Source: Hansfordia pulvinata (Eukaryota; Ascomycota; Sordariomycetes; Xylariales). Taken from it: a stretch of DNA of 64,000 bases. A program made the translations under genes and the position numbers. Within the stretch, counting starts at the first letter, position 1; each line of letters begins with the position of its first letter. The notes under the pieces were generated by a model. It saw nothing but the letters and a program-made list of their open reading frames with translations, was not told the origin of the DNA and ran no database searches. Below are positions 1-9,974 of this stretch, piece after piece. The stretch covers positions 62,001 to 126,000 of the forward strand of contig BJKQ01000028.1 of assembly GCA_006538405.1 (NCBI GenBank), read 5' to 3'.

Positions 1-194
1 GTCTGATCCGTCACAGTGTCGGTGTCAGCGGAGGCCAGGTATTACCTTATCTCACCAGAGCTACCAACCCGTCCATCCGCCGCCTTCTTTAACCCACCTC
101 TCCTCTCCTCCGCTTGCTCCATCAAGGCTCTCCCCCATCTGCCTCCTTCCCACCACCCATTGCCCTCCAAACAAGCACCTCTCCATCGCCCAAC

Positions 195-1330
195 ATGTTC
201 AACGTCCGCCGCCTGGTCTCCAGCGCCCTCATGCTGGCTGGCGCCGGCCTTGTCTGCCTCGCCCCCGCTGTCGAAGCTGCTAAGGGTCCTAAGATCACCC
301 ACAAGGTCTACTTCGACATTGTGCACGGCGAAGAGCCCCTGGGCCGCGTCGTCATGGGTCTCTACGGCGGCACCGTCCCCAAGACCGCCGAGAACTTCCG
401 CGCCCTCTGCACCGGCGAGAAGGGCTTCGGCTACCAGGACGCCGCCTTCCACCGTGTCATCCCCAGTTCATGATCCAGGGCGGTGACTTCACCAAGGGCG
501 ACGGCACCGGTGGCAAGTCGAGTATGTTCTGCTCCCCGCCCCGAAAGCCAACCACCACCGCGCGTTCGTTGCTAATTGGCCTGTCTGTTCCAGTCTACAG
601 CGAGAAGTTTCCCGACGAGAACTTCAAGCTGAAGCACACCCGCAAGGGTCTCCTCTCCATGGCCAACGCTGGCCCCGACACCAACGGCTCTCAATTCTTC
701 ATCACCACCGTCGTCACCAGGTAAGCCGCCGCACGCAACCCGCCGCCTTTCAACCTAGCTTCGTAGGATGCGCTGACCCGGAACGCCCGCCGCAGCTGGC
801 TCGATGGTCGCCACGTCGTCTTTGGCGAGGTCATGGAGGGAATGGACATTGTGCACCAGATTGAGAACGTTCCCCGTGGCCCCTCCGACAAGCCTGACAA
901 GAAGGTCAAGATTCTCAAGAGCGGCGAGCTCGAAGTGCCCCCCGAAGGTATCCACGTGGAACTTTAAATGCCCTTGCAGCCGATTGGCCAGTCAGCCACA
1001 TTGCATTACCTTGCGTGTGCCTGCCTGGCCATTCTGTCCGCGCCCTGCATGTATTCTCGCCCATGTGCAACCGCGTGCTGATTCCGCTGCCCGCGCCCTC
1101 CAGAACTTGCCAACCTGCACGGGATTGCCGGATGGGCCGCGGGATACTCGAACGAAGAGACACCCGAGGTCACGTCGCCCTCCGGCGAGGCCAGCACCGC
1201 CTCGACCGGGTGGTCCGTCCTCCAGAAGGCTGTTTTCTTTTCAATCATCATTGCCGGTGTTGCTGGTTACCTTCGCTACTCGAAGCAGAACGGCAGAGAG
1301 TCGCAGGGTTACACCAAGACCCTGGCTTAG
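195..1330 (+). CDS. cypB: ER cyclophilin B (peptidyl-prolyl cis-trans isomerase), one apparent frameshift
   Basis: Cyclophilin-type prolyl isomerase that helps protein folding in the ER lumen. The start at 195 gives a hydrophobic signal peptide (about residues 1-28), then the cyclophilin fold with [27 protein letters not shown] and [12 protein letters not shown], which hold the catalytic Arg, Phe, Gln and Trp of the family. Exons: 195-521, 594-720, 796-947 and 1104-1330. The last exon adds a linker, a transmembrane helix (near [13 protein letters not shown]) and a short basic tail, 277 residues in all. If the last intron is kept, translation stops at 965-967 after HVEL, an HDEL-like retention signal (208 residues). 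The frame is broken at the C run 461-464: one more C restores [12 protein letters not shown] exactly, so a base is probably missing from the sequence. Identity is certain; the choice of 3' end is inference. Confidence 0.93.
948..1103 (+). other. Alternative terminal intron / 3' coding end of cyclophilin B
   Basis: A GT-AG intron (donor GTATCC, acceptor CCCTCCAG) whose unspliced 5' end codes for GIHVEL and a stop at 965-967. Spliced out, it joins codon phase 1 to an exon that stays open for 75 codons and encodes a membrane anchor. Both outcomes make biological sense, so this looks like an alternative-splicing switch between a luminal and an anchored ER cyclophilin. Confidence 0.6.
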
Positions 1331-2050
1331 ATGGTGGAAATCCGCACTGGATGATGTCTTGTATCTATAGCCGTACATGCATCCGTACGGGGCTGTTGGA
1401 CAGAATTGTAAGGAGCAAATTGAAGTCGGATGATCCAACTGCATGGACCGCTTGTGCTGAATACCTATCTGCCGTGTGCATTCTGCCGGAGGTTGACGAT
1501 ACTCGGCGGGCGGCAGTTTCTGTGGGCAGAAACAGCCACGTAGTGAAGTCGAGCCAGTCAGGCAATGATTGACTCATGTTTGTGTGTGAAGCGAGCTTGT
1601 TTGAGGTCGTCGAGCCGACACGAGCGGGCATCCGAATCCTGGAATCGCCACAGTGACGAACTCATCAGGCTGAATCCTCGTTGGCAGGTACATGTACACT
1701 ATCGTTATCGCTGGTGTGGGGGAGGGGTCCGATTTGGTCCCTTCCCGGCGGCGTCCGTTGTGGTTTTAGCCTCGTACCCAGGGGAAAAAAGTCCAGGCGG
1801 GCAGCCATTCGGGGCGGGTCCTGCACCAATGCGATTATCGCAACCCACCACCAATGCAGCCACCCTGATCTCTTATTGCTGAACGCCCCAAACATCCGGT
1901 CTATCCCATGATTCTCATCTACCGAGCCCGGACATAAACAGACATCTACGCCCGCGACATTAGGCCGGACGGGTAAGGCCGTAAACCACGCAAGACGCAG
2001 AGCCGCAGAGCCGCAGTGCCGCAGCAGTATCAAGCAGCCGAAGAAAGAAG
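1331..2050. other. Intergenic, cyclophilin B to TRM112
   Basis: Holds the 3' flank of cyclophilin B and the promoter side of TRM112. Near 2000-2020 there is a short GCCGCAGA/GCCGCAG reiteration in the presumed TRM112 leader. No gene or RNA is recognised. Confidence 0.5.
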
Positions 2051-2728
2051 ATGAAGGTCCTCAGCCTCAACTTCCTCACGTGCGCCGTCAAGGCGTGCAA
2101 GTCATCGGCCGACTCGTACCCGCTGCACCCAAAAGACGCCGAACTGGTCCAGGACGACGACCTCGAGCTGAACGCCCAGTTGCTTCTCAACGTGCTGCCG
2201 CGCCTCGACTGGGCGGCCCTGTCGACAACGGCTGCCGAGGTGCGTGGTGCCTTTTGTGTTTCTACTTACTTACCCCCCTCCCACTCTGTCAATCTTCCGA
2301 CCCCAGTTGCTTGTCATCTTCGTCCGCAGCTCCCCTCTCCCCCCCCCTGCGGTCACAGCCCCAAACCCGCCTGCTTGTTGGTCTGGCCAGTCAATATCCC
2401 ATGCTGCACCCCCATCGCTGGGAAACCGACATCTCCAAACACAGAGGCTGGGATGTTGCAGACGGAAAAGTGGCGTGAAAGAACAGCCTAGACTACTGTA
2501 CTGACACGAAATGGGGGCCCTGAATGATAGCTCGGCTTTCCTGCCCTGCCGCCCCAAGCGCCGACGGCCGACGAGCTGCGCGCCGACGAAAAGGCCATGG
2601 CCGACCTGCACCACCTGCTCATGCGCACCCAGATGGTCGAGGGCCGCCTGGTCTGCGGTAGCTGCGGCCACGAGTACGCCGTTCGCGAGGGCATCGCCAA
2701 CTTTCTGCTGCCCAGCCACCTGGTATGA
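2051..2728 (+). CDS. TRM112: TRM112, activator subunit of tRNA/rRNA/eRF1 methyltransferases
   Basis: Small zinc-binding partner that stabilises several SAM-dependent methyltransferases (TRM9, TRM11, MTQ2 and BUD23 in yeast), linking tRNA, 18S rRNA and eRF1 methylation. Exons 2051-2239 and 2531-2728 give 128 residues, close to yeast TRM112. The N-terminus MKVLSLNFLTCAVKAC carries the first cysteine pair (C11, C16); the second pair is CGSC near residue 98, followed by GHEYAVREGIANFLLPSHLV, the family's very conserved end. The 291-nt intron (donor GTGCGT, acceptor GATAG) is long for this window. It lies downstream of cyclophilin B on the same strand and convergent with BIG1. Confidence 0.95.
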
Positions 2729-3513
2729 TTGATGCGGTTTCTACGCGACCGCGTCCTTGGGTGTATGGAAGGAAAAGTCGACGAGGGACAGCGGGTCGGG
2801 AGGCAGAAGGCAGCGTGAAGGGGGTATTGGTCTGGCTTCCCCCACTCGCCGGAGTCTGTTGAATGTGGCGGGCCCAGCTGGTGCAGCAGAGGATGGGCGA
2901 CGCGCGAGAATCCACGAGAAGCCCTGAGCTTGCGTTACGAACAAGACGGCGCCCGTGCTGGATCGGGGAAACCGTCATCGTCGTGGCCTGCATTAACCAG
3001 GGGGAGGAGGGATGTTGTGTTCTTGGGGCTCTTGGACCACGCTTAAGAGACGTGCAGTCAGCAGACAGCTCCGCGGGCATCTCTGCGCATGGCATCGCGA
3101 GCAAACACTCTCCACCCCGCTGGCCACCAGCTTGGCATGCATCTTCTGGGTGGAGGCGTGCAGTGCCGGTGCTGAGTCACGAAAGGAGCAAAACCTGTGT
3201 GTCCGACGCGGAATCTGAAGCGGGAACAAAGCTCCCTGCCTACACAGGAACATGGAAATATATGAATGATTTGATGATGATGACTGCACTGCATTGCCCA
3301 TTCACCAAGCCTCGCTCTTCTCCTGGTTCGCGCCCGTCTGTCTAGCAAGATTTTGAGCGTGCTGTGGGCTCCCCTACGCTGAACTTAAGTAAAACAGAAT
3401 AAAGGGGAAATCAAATACCCTGACTCCGTGGCCCATCCCATCGTACAGTACACCTGGTTGATTACCTGTCTTATGTGCTCTCTACTCTGCGCCGGCACAC
3501 AAGCCGTTCATCA
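2729..3513. other. Convergent intergenic region, TRM112 / BIG1
   Basis: 3' flanks of two convergent genes. No ORF with family resemblance and no TACGAGTA motif. I see nothing else here. Confidence 0.5.
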
Positions 3514-4588
3514 TTATTGCTGCTTCTTCTGCGCGGCCGGGCCCATATCCTTCTCAAAAGCGCCGTAGGGGATCTCAAGGCTGGCGACGGCACCCAGGCC
3601 AGCGTAGAGGATGGAAATGAGAATGACAAAGGCGAGGAGGCCCATGAAGATGGCTAGGTGAAGGTGGGTATCAGCAGAGAGTTATCATGCGATCCTGGTA
3701 GAGAGTGGGACATACCGGGCGTGAGAAACTGGTACTTCTCAAAGAGGGGCCGGTCATCGGTGGCATTGGCACGCTTGGTGAAGCTGTGCAGCTGCCTCTT
3801 AACGTTGGCCTGGATAGTCTCGAGGAACTCGGGAGCGTATGACTGGAACGTCTCGACCTGAGGCGCGCCCGTGTAGACGACCGTGTATGAGCCCTCCATG
3901 TCGTACTGGCTCAGCATGACGCCGAAATGGTCATCTGGAGAACAGCAGGCGTTAGCACATGGCGATGTCCCCTCAAAAAGCCGCGCGAAGTCTCACCATT
4001 GGGCTGCAAAGCCTTAGGGTTGGGAGGGAGGACAAGGGTATCGAGTTCGACACTCTCCACCTTTCCGCCCGGGCAAGTTTCGCGGATATAGTTGGCCAGG
4101 TCTTTAACGTCGACGCCACCAGTGATCTCGGCAATGCTGAAGCGGCTGGAGGCCTTGTCGAGGGCTCGGCGGAAGTTGGGGACGTTATCCCGGTTCGTCA
4201 GGTGGCCGGCGTTGAGATTGGGCTGAGAAACGAGAAGGTAACGATTGGTCGGGCACGAGGCTAGCAGCTTCTTGGCCTCAGAGACGGCTTGGGAGCTCGA
4301 TTGCAGTTGCGGGTGGGTGCTGTCTGCTGTGGCGAGCCTAGAGTTGAAGGCGGGTCAGTCAATGCATTCAGCCGGAGACATCGTCAATCTCCTCTTATGG
4401 TGCTTCAAGAGAGGCACAGGAGATGCAAAGCGTTTGAATTCGGCGCGGGGGGTCCGCGTCACCGGGGAAGGCTCAAGAGCGACGTACGTGGGCGAGGTCG
4501 AGAAAAGCACCAACGGCGTCGAGTCGGAGAAGGCATGGGCCGAAGCAAAACAGCCAGCCAGAGCCGCGGCGGTCGTGGAGAAACGCAT
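3514..4588 (-). CDS. BIG1: BIG1-like ER membrane protein (beta-1,6-glucan / V-ATPase assembly related)
   Basis: Type I ER membrane protein of the BIG1/VOA1 (V-ATPase Ac45-like) family; in yeast BIG1 is needed for cell-wall beta-1,6-glucan. Minus-strand exons: 4588-4488, 4337-3997, 3934-3716 and 3653-3514, 266 residues. The N-terminus MRFSTTAAALAGCFASAHA is a clear signal peptide. It is followed by FSDSTPLVLFST, a typical BIG1 opening, a luminal domain with CP..RYLLVSQPN and ETCPGGKV (paired cysteines), a conserved DHFGVMLSQY, and one C-terminal transmembrane helix (near IFMGLLAFVILISILY). The tail ends KKQQ, with two lysines at -3 and -4 as in KKxx retrieval signals. Introns are 150, 62 and 62 nt. 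It is divergent from RRP17 across 1.1 kb. All exon phases close. Confidence 0.88.
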
Positions 4589-5679
4589 GATGTCGATGGT
4601 TGTTGTGTGTTGATTTGGGGAGAGGGTGGCAGGACGATGGCGAACGCGATGGCCCTGGTGATGGTGATGGCGTCGACAGAGGCGTCACGACGGATGAGAT
4701 GGCCAGCTTGATGCGTAGCCCAGGCGCGAAGTCGCGGGCTCACGACCAGGGAGTGCTCACAAGTTACGAGTACCGATGCAGTCTAGGACCAGCGGTATTC
4801 CAGGGTGCCAATGGACTTCCTGCCGCGGGCCATTCCAGCTCAGTCTAAGTACTCCATACGCTGCATGTCTGATCATCAAAGTACAGACACTTGGAGCAAG
4901 AGCCCCCAATGGATTACTCCTGGTTCGGACTAGCTCTATTTTGAAGCTCCTCTGAGACGTCAACTCATCTGTCTGCCCGTTAAGACGATGAGCAGCAGTA
5001 CATGCAAATACACCATTCTATGCGTTGGGCCGGCAATTCTCCCCACTGCCACTTTGACGAGCACCTTACCCGCACGGTTTGCCCCACCAAGAACATGCAT
5101 GGATGTGGCCAGCTTCATGTTCGGATGTCTGGAAATGGGAGTGGTCTGGCTTCCGGATGTAGCCACTCGGGCACGTCGGGTTCTACTTGTAAATATCTAT
5201 ATAGATCAATCATGAAGCCGCTGACCAGGGTTCCAAAAACCATGCAGCGGCCCCCGAGTACGTATCTAGGTGATCTCACGAAATTGGGTGAGTTCGTCGA
5301 ACAACTACGAGCACCTCCTCTGGGACAACGCCCTAGGTTGGGCGGAGCGGGCTGCTGTAGCGTGGCGCCAGGCGGGAGACGGTCCCCAGCAGGCTGGGGC
5401 CGCCACGCTGCATCGTTACACTGCAGCCCGCCAAAAAATCGGTTTTCTCGAGCGCCCTCCAGCCTTGCTACCGCATCACATGGATCACCAGTTGTAGCTT
5501 CGAATTCTGCACGCACCAGGCACATCTGACTTGACAGGCCTCTCCTCCCACACACTCTCTCTCTGATCGAGACCAGAGCGCCCGATTTCGCTTGCTCTTC
5601 ACGATTGAAACGCAGCCGACAACGGAGACGAGAGCCGCCCTACCAGCGTCTCGCGAGCCTGCCCTCCGATTTGCCCGCC
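4589..5679. promoter_or_regulatory. Shared upstream region of BIG1 (-) and RRP17 (+)
   Basis: A 1.1-kb divergent gap that must hold both promoters. It contains one TACGAGTA motif (4765-4772) and a pyrimidine-rich tract with CTCTCTCT near 5550-5570, just upstream of RRP17, as is common at fungal transcription starts. No gene is seen. Confidence 0.5.
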
Positions 5680-6447
5680 ATGTTTGCCCGCCCGCGGCCC
5701 AAAAAGAGCATTCTTCCGCCTCAGAACAAGAAGCGCAAGGCCACCCACAGCATCGAAGAGATCAAGTTCGATCCCAGCGCCCGCGACGAGTACCTGACCG
5801 GCTTCCACAAGCGCAAGCTGCAGCGCTCCAAGAACGCCCAAGAAGAGGCTGCCAAGCGCGCGCGCCAGGAGAAGGTAGAGTTGCGGAAGCAGGTATGTCC
5901 TCTCTTTCTCTTCAACCCCCTATGCGTCAGCCCCTTTGTGTTATCATCTGCCACACTGGCTGACAGGGCTTTCTCTTTCCAGATTCGCGAAGAACGGAAG
6001 CGCGAGGTAGAAGAGCATGTCAACAGCGTCAACTCGATACTACGCGAGGCCAGGAGGGCCGGCCATCTCGAGAGTGACGAGGACGACCAAGGTGCCTCAG
6101 GAGATGACCAAGACAACGAAGAATGGGGCGGCTTTGAGGACAAGCCAAAAATGGACATTGTTGACCACGAGGACGAATATATTGACGACGATCGCTTTAC
6201 CACCGTCACGGTCGAGTCGGTTAACGTGTCTAGAGATGGCCTGACTCGCACCGATGCCGATGACGAGCAGGACGACGATGAGGGACAGAATGGCCAGGAG
6301 AATGCAGGCCAGCAGGACGCAAGCAAAGCCTCGGCTGCGCGGCCGCCCAAGAAGAAGAAGCCCAAATTCAGATACGAGTCAAGAATGGATAGGCAGCTCA
6401 GTCAAAGGAAGGCAAAGGCTAAGAAAAGAAGGCCCGTTGACCGGTAG
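5680..6447 (+). CDS. RRP17: RRP17/NOL12-family ribosomal RNA processing protein
   Basis: Nucleolar protein of the RRP17 (human NOL12) family, a 5'-3' exonuclease factor for 60S pre-rRNA processing in yeast. Exons 5680-5892 and 5983-6447 give 225 residues. The N-terminal family signature is KRKATHSIEEIKFDPSARDEYLTGFHKRK, followed by a strongly basic coiled-coil stretch, an acidic middle and a lysine/arginine-rich tail ending KAKAKKRRPVDR, a probable nucleolar signal. The 90-nt intron is a multiple of three and has no in-frame stop, so an unspliced mRNA would still give a full protein with 30 extra residues. Transcribed away from BIG1 and towards tropomyosin, with 397 bp between stop codons. 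Confidence 0.9.
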   Translation: MFARPRPKKSILPPQNKKRKATHSIEEIKFDPSARDEYLTGFHKRKLQRSKNAQEEAAKRARQEKVELRKQVCPLFLFNPLCVSPFVLSSATLADRAFSFQIREERKREVEEHVNSVNSILREARRAGHLESDEDDQGASGDDQDNEEWGGFEDKPKMDIVDHEDEYIDDDRFTTVTVESVNVSRDGLTRTDADDEQDDDEGQNGQENAGQQDASKASAARPPKKKKPKFRYESRMDRQLSQRKAKAKKRRPVDR

Positions 6448-6844
6448 TTCGAGGGTATCCGTTCCTTCAGCTCTGGCCCCTTTATACATCACGTTCATCA
6501 TCCCATCCCTCATTGCGTGCGAAATACGATTCACGATTCGCCAGCCCACGAGCAAAATGAGGGCACGGCAAAGACGGTGCATTAGAGACAAGGGGCAGGA
6601 TTTGAGAAATTGATTTTTTTGGTTTTGGTGCTGATCGAGCAAAATAGTCGGTACTCCCAGCCCTCCTTCACAACTCTCCGGCCCTCACGCTCTGATGACA
6701 AGTCGATATGGTAAACTGTGTGGGGAGGAAATAAAAAAGTGTCACGCCGTTCGCTGGCGTTGGCTCTGCTCCGCCGAAGTGCATCGTGATGCCAAGTCGT
6801 TTTCGTCGCTGCCGCGTGCTTTGGTGATGTCGGTGATGTATTGT

Positions 6845-7809
6845 CTAGATGTTTCCGATCTCGGCCTGGAGCTCCTCGAGCTCCTTCTGAAGGGAGTTGT
6901 ATTTCTTGGACATCTCCTCGTACTTCGTCTCCCACTGGTCGCGCTCGTTCTCCAGGGCCTGGACCTTGCGCTCGAAGTGACCGGCTTTTACGTCAGTTTG
7001 GCGGAGCCTGAATTGGAGGTCCTGTCAGCGATCACGCCATGAAGGGGGATGAGGGGGGAAGGATGGGTGAACATACTTCTCATTGGTTTCACGAAGAGTC
7101 TTATCCGCTTCCTCAGCTTCTTCCTCAAGAAGCTGGAGTCTGCGTTGCAAAGTCTCGTTGTGCGTACCATGTTGCTCGCCCTCAGATGCGGCTCTCTTCA
7201 GCTCCTTCATGCTGGTGTCGATCTTCTCATTCTCGGCCTCGAGAAGACCGTTCTTGTGGGACAGAGAGGTGATCTCCTGCTCCTTGGCAAGATTCTCCTG
7301 CTCGAGAGACTTGAGCTTGGCCTGGAGCTCCTCGACCTTCGCGGCCGAGTCGTCCGCCTCCAGTCGGAGCTGGTTCATCTTCTGTACGGCGCATGCCGGT
7401 TAGCTCTGCAGGCAAGACGGCGGCAATACCGGAGCAGCGCATGCACTGTGATCTCGTGGGGGAGGGAGCGGGCATGGGCGTGGGGCGGTTTGGTGAGATG
7501 GGATGAGACATGGATGGAGGTGGGCTGCTTGTGCATGCATGCTAGGCTGCCGCAGATAGGCCGAGGCCTGCTGCGGACAACCGACAAGGACAACCTGGCA
7601 CAGGCGATCGGGCATGCGACGGGTGCAGGCTGCAAGTAAGCAAAACACCAAGGGCGGCCATCGTGTGGGCGGTCTGGGAGCAAGCGGTGGTGGTGGCCCG
7701 GGGCGGCTTATTGCGGTGCGGTGGCCATGGTGGGGTAACAGAAGGGGGGAGAAAGGGCGGCGTGACGGGGTGAGCATGTCAGTCAACTTACGTCCTTAAT
7801 GCGGTCCAT
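6845..7809 (-). CDS. TPM1: Tropomyosin (actin-filament coiled-coil protein)
   Basis: Fungal tropomyosin that stabilises actin cables used for polarised hyphal growth, cytokinesis and vesicle transport. Minus-strand exons 7809-7792, 7381-7077 and 7007-6845 give exactly 161 residues, the standard filamentous-fungal length. The first exon codes only for MDRIKD; after a 410-nt intron the protein continues KMNQLRLEADD as an unbroken heptad coiled coil to ELQAEIGNI. Other in-frame readings of the third exon hit a stop, which fixes the acceptor at 7008-7010 (CAG). The protein has no other domain. Confidence 0.95.
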
Positions 7810-9974
7810 AGCTGCGGAGTGTTGGTCTAGATGTCTGGGAGCAGATGATGGGGGAGGATGGGGGAGGAGAGGAAGATGAAGACAGCTGGATAGAACAAGA
7901 CAGCTCGAAGTGGGATTGGGGGAGTGTTGAGGGAGAGAGGAGTCGTTGTCGATGGAAGCGGGCACTGGCTGGAAGAAAGGAGCCACCGCTCGACGCAGAC
8001 AGGCAGCTCCCCATACAAATTATTCCATGAACGTACAAGTAGGCTGGAGCAGGTACGCCGTGCAGTGCGGGAGTGGCGTACCTACCTGTACCGTCTCGGA
8101 GCGAGCAGGTACAGAGCTCTACGAGCCCCTATGGTGACTTGGTGGGTGGCAAGCGCGGAGAGCACCCTCCCGCGAGTAGATGTTCGTACCTTCGGTTTAG
8201 CGGAGTTCATGTTCATGGTGTCATTCTTGAGTTTACATGAGTCCCCAGGTCCCGTGCTCGTAGACGTAGTAGAGGTAGATGGAGGCACCTGGCTGGCAGT
8301 TATCATCTACCTATGATTTCCGCAATGCCTCATGCGTTCTGTCCTTCAACAACTGTAAGCCGAGGTGGCTGTGACCAGACTGGACTTGTCTATGAGTTAA
8401 CATTCACGATACGTCCACGTGTACGAGTAACTCGCGCCCAGCCCCTCAGGCCGGGTCGCGGCGAGCGCTTCACGCTACAGCTTCGATTGGTCTTCATGAC
8501 GGGTAGCGTTTGATACCGTATCCATTGACTTGTTAATCAGTAAGTGAGCATTATCACTCTCAATAAGTACGGCACCGCTGATGAGGGTGAATGCTGCTTG
8601 TTGGTACGGGTGCCATCTACTGCGTGCTGGATGTCTTTGGTACCGTGAGGCATGCGGGTTGTGGGCGGGAGAGGTGGTGGTTCAATTTGACCCCTCAGGA
8701 GGTGAGGGAGGGCCTAGCAGGCCCAGAATACGGCCCCTCTTTGTTCCCACGAACACGGCCAAGGCAATTACTTAATTCCGGTAGCGGCGGGTAATTCATC
8801 TGCATAGTTGCTTTTGACCTGATATCTACTTTACGAGTACTCGTACGCACCCAGGTACTCCCGTCGGGTCGCAATACGAGTACAAATACAATGACGACGA
8901 AAACTTTAGTACGGATATGTACTCGCACGCGTCTTCCCTCCACTGTCGGGTAGCCATCTACCAATCCACCCCGCAGGTATGCCTTCGTTCAACTCGAATG
9001 AACTCACTTCACTCTCGCGTTGAAGTCGTTGTTGGGTTCTTCGCGCTTGGTTTCTGGTCCTTAGCACATATGTCAGGTACCTGAAAAGTCGTACATACAG
9101 GTAAGGTAGGTGGATAGATGTGTGCGATACTCGTAACTTGCAGGCGGGGCTCTCCTTTATTGTATGGTGCGACACCAAGCACCTTATTATGCTGCATTTT
9201 TCGCTCGATTCTGAAAACGTCCAGAACCAGCTAGCCCGTGCTTGCAGCGTTGGGTCGGTCAGGAAGTGCGCAGCCTGCTCAGTGAGCTCAGAAGCATCTG
9301 CATTCCACTTGCTGCGTTTTTTAGGTTGAGATTGTTGTTGCTGCCCGCAAGGCACTTGGACGCTGGAGATAGATAACTTTACTGTAGGTCCACCAGCGAG
9401 CACCCTGGGCTACCTCCCACGCCCCACGAGTACTGAAGTCGTATCTATCTTAGGTACTTCCATTGCCGATATCTATGTACCCGCACTAAAGGAAGGGTAG
9501 GTAGGTACGAGCGAGGTGGCATCCCCGCCAGGGATTGGAGACCTAGCACCCCTATTCGAAGCGGTTGCCGGGTCAACGTCCTGCGCATGATCGAATACCG
9601 GACCTGGGACGCCAAAGCGCCGCCTGTTCCAGGGTCTCTGGCATGTCATGCCCTGTTCCGGCCAAGTCGGAAACGAGTTGTTGTCAAACAACGGAGCCCA
9701 GCGGGCTCCTTGCACGCTCACCACTCCAAGCTCTCTCTGTATTATCAACTCGACAATCCCCACCACACACCGCAGCGAAGCCCTTCACCCACTCTCCACT
9801 TCAATCCCGCCGAACGCCAACTACCGAGCTACCCAACCACCACGTCCATCGACAGTCGCTTTCTGTTTATTGCAAACCACTGCCTGTCCATTAAGGCCTG
9901 TGCTGCCTGCTTCGAGGGACCATCAACGACCGCCGGGATCGATCCCTCAGCCTCGGCTTTCACATCTAGTCGCC
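7810..9974. promoter_or_regulatory. Divergent upstream region, tropomyosin / KEN-box protein gene
   Basis: 2.2 kb without a believable gene. The first 200 bp (7830-7990), minus strand, is the C/T-rich tropomyosin leader. TACGAGTA or its reverse lies at 8422, 8832, 8838 and 8875, and TACCTACC-type runs near 8079 and 9500. The stretch 9700-9970 is C/A-rich with short open frames and is the likely leader of the next gene. Confidence 0.45.

Noticed and set aside
465..521. Intron as an explanation of the cyclophilin B frame break
   Set aside because: Flanking codons are contiguous family sequence with only one base lacking, so there is no room for an intron.
7810..9974. Transposon remnants in long intergenic gaps
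   Set aside because: No terminal inverted repeats with target duplications, no transposase or reverse-transcriptase motifs, and no AT-rich RIP-like block.
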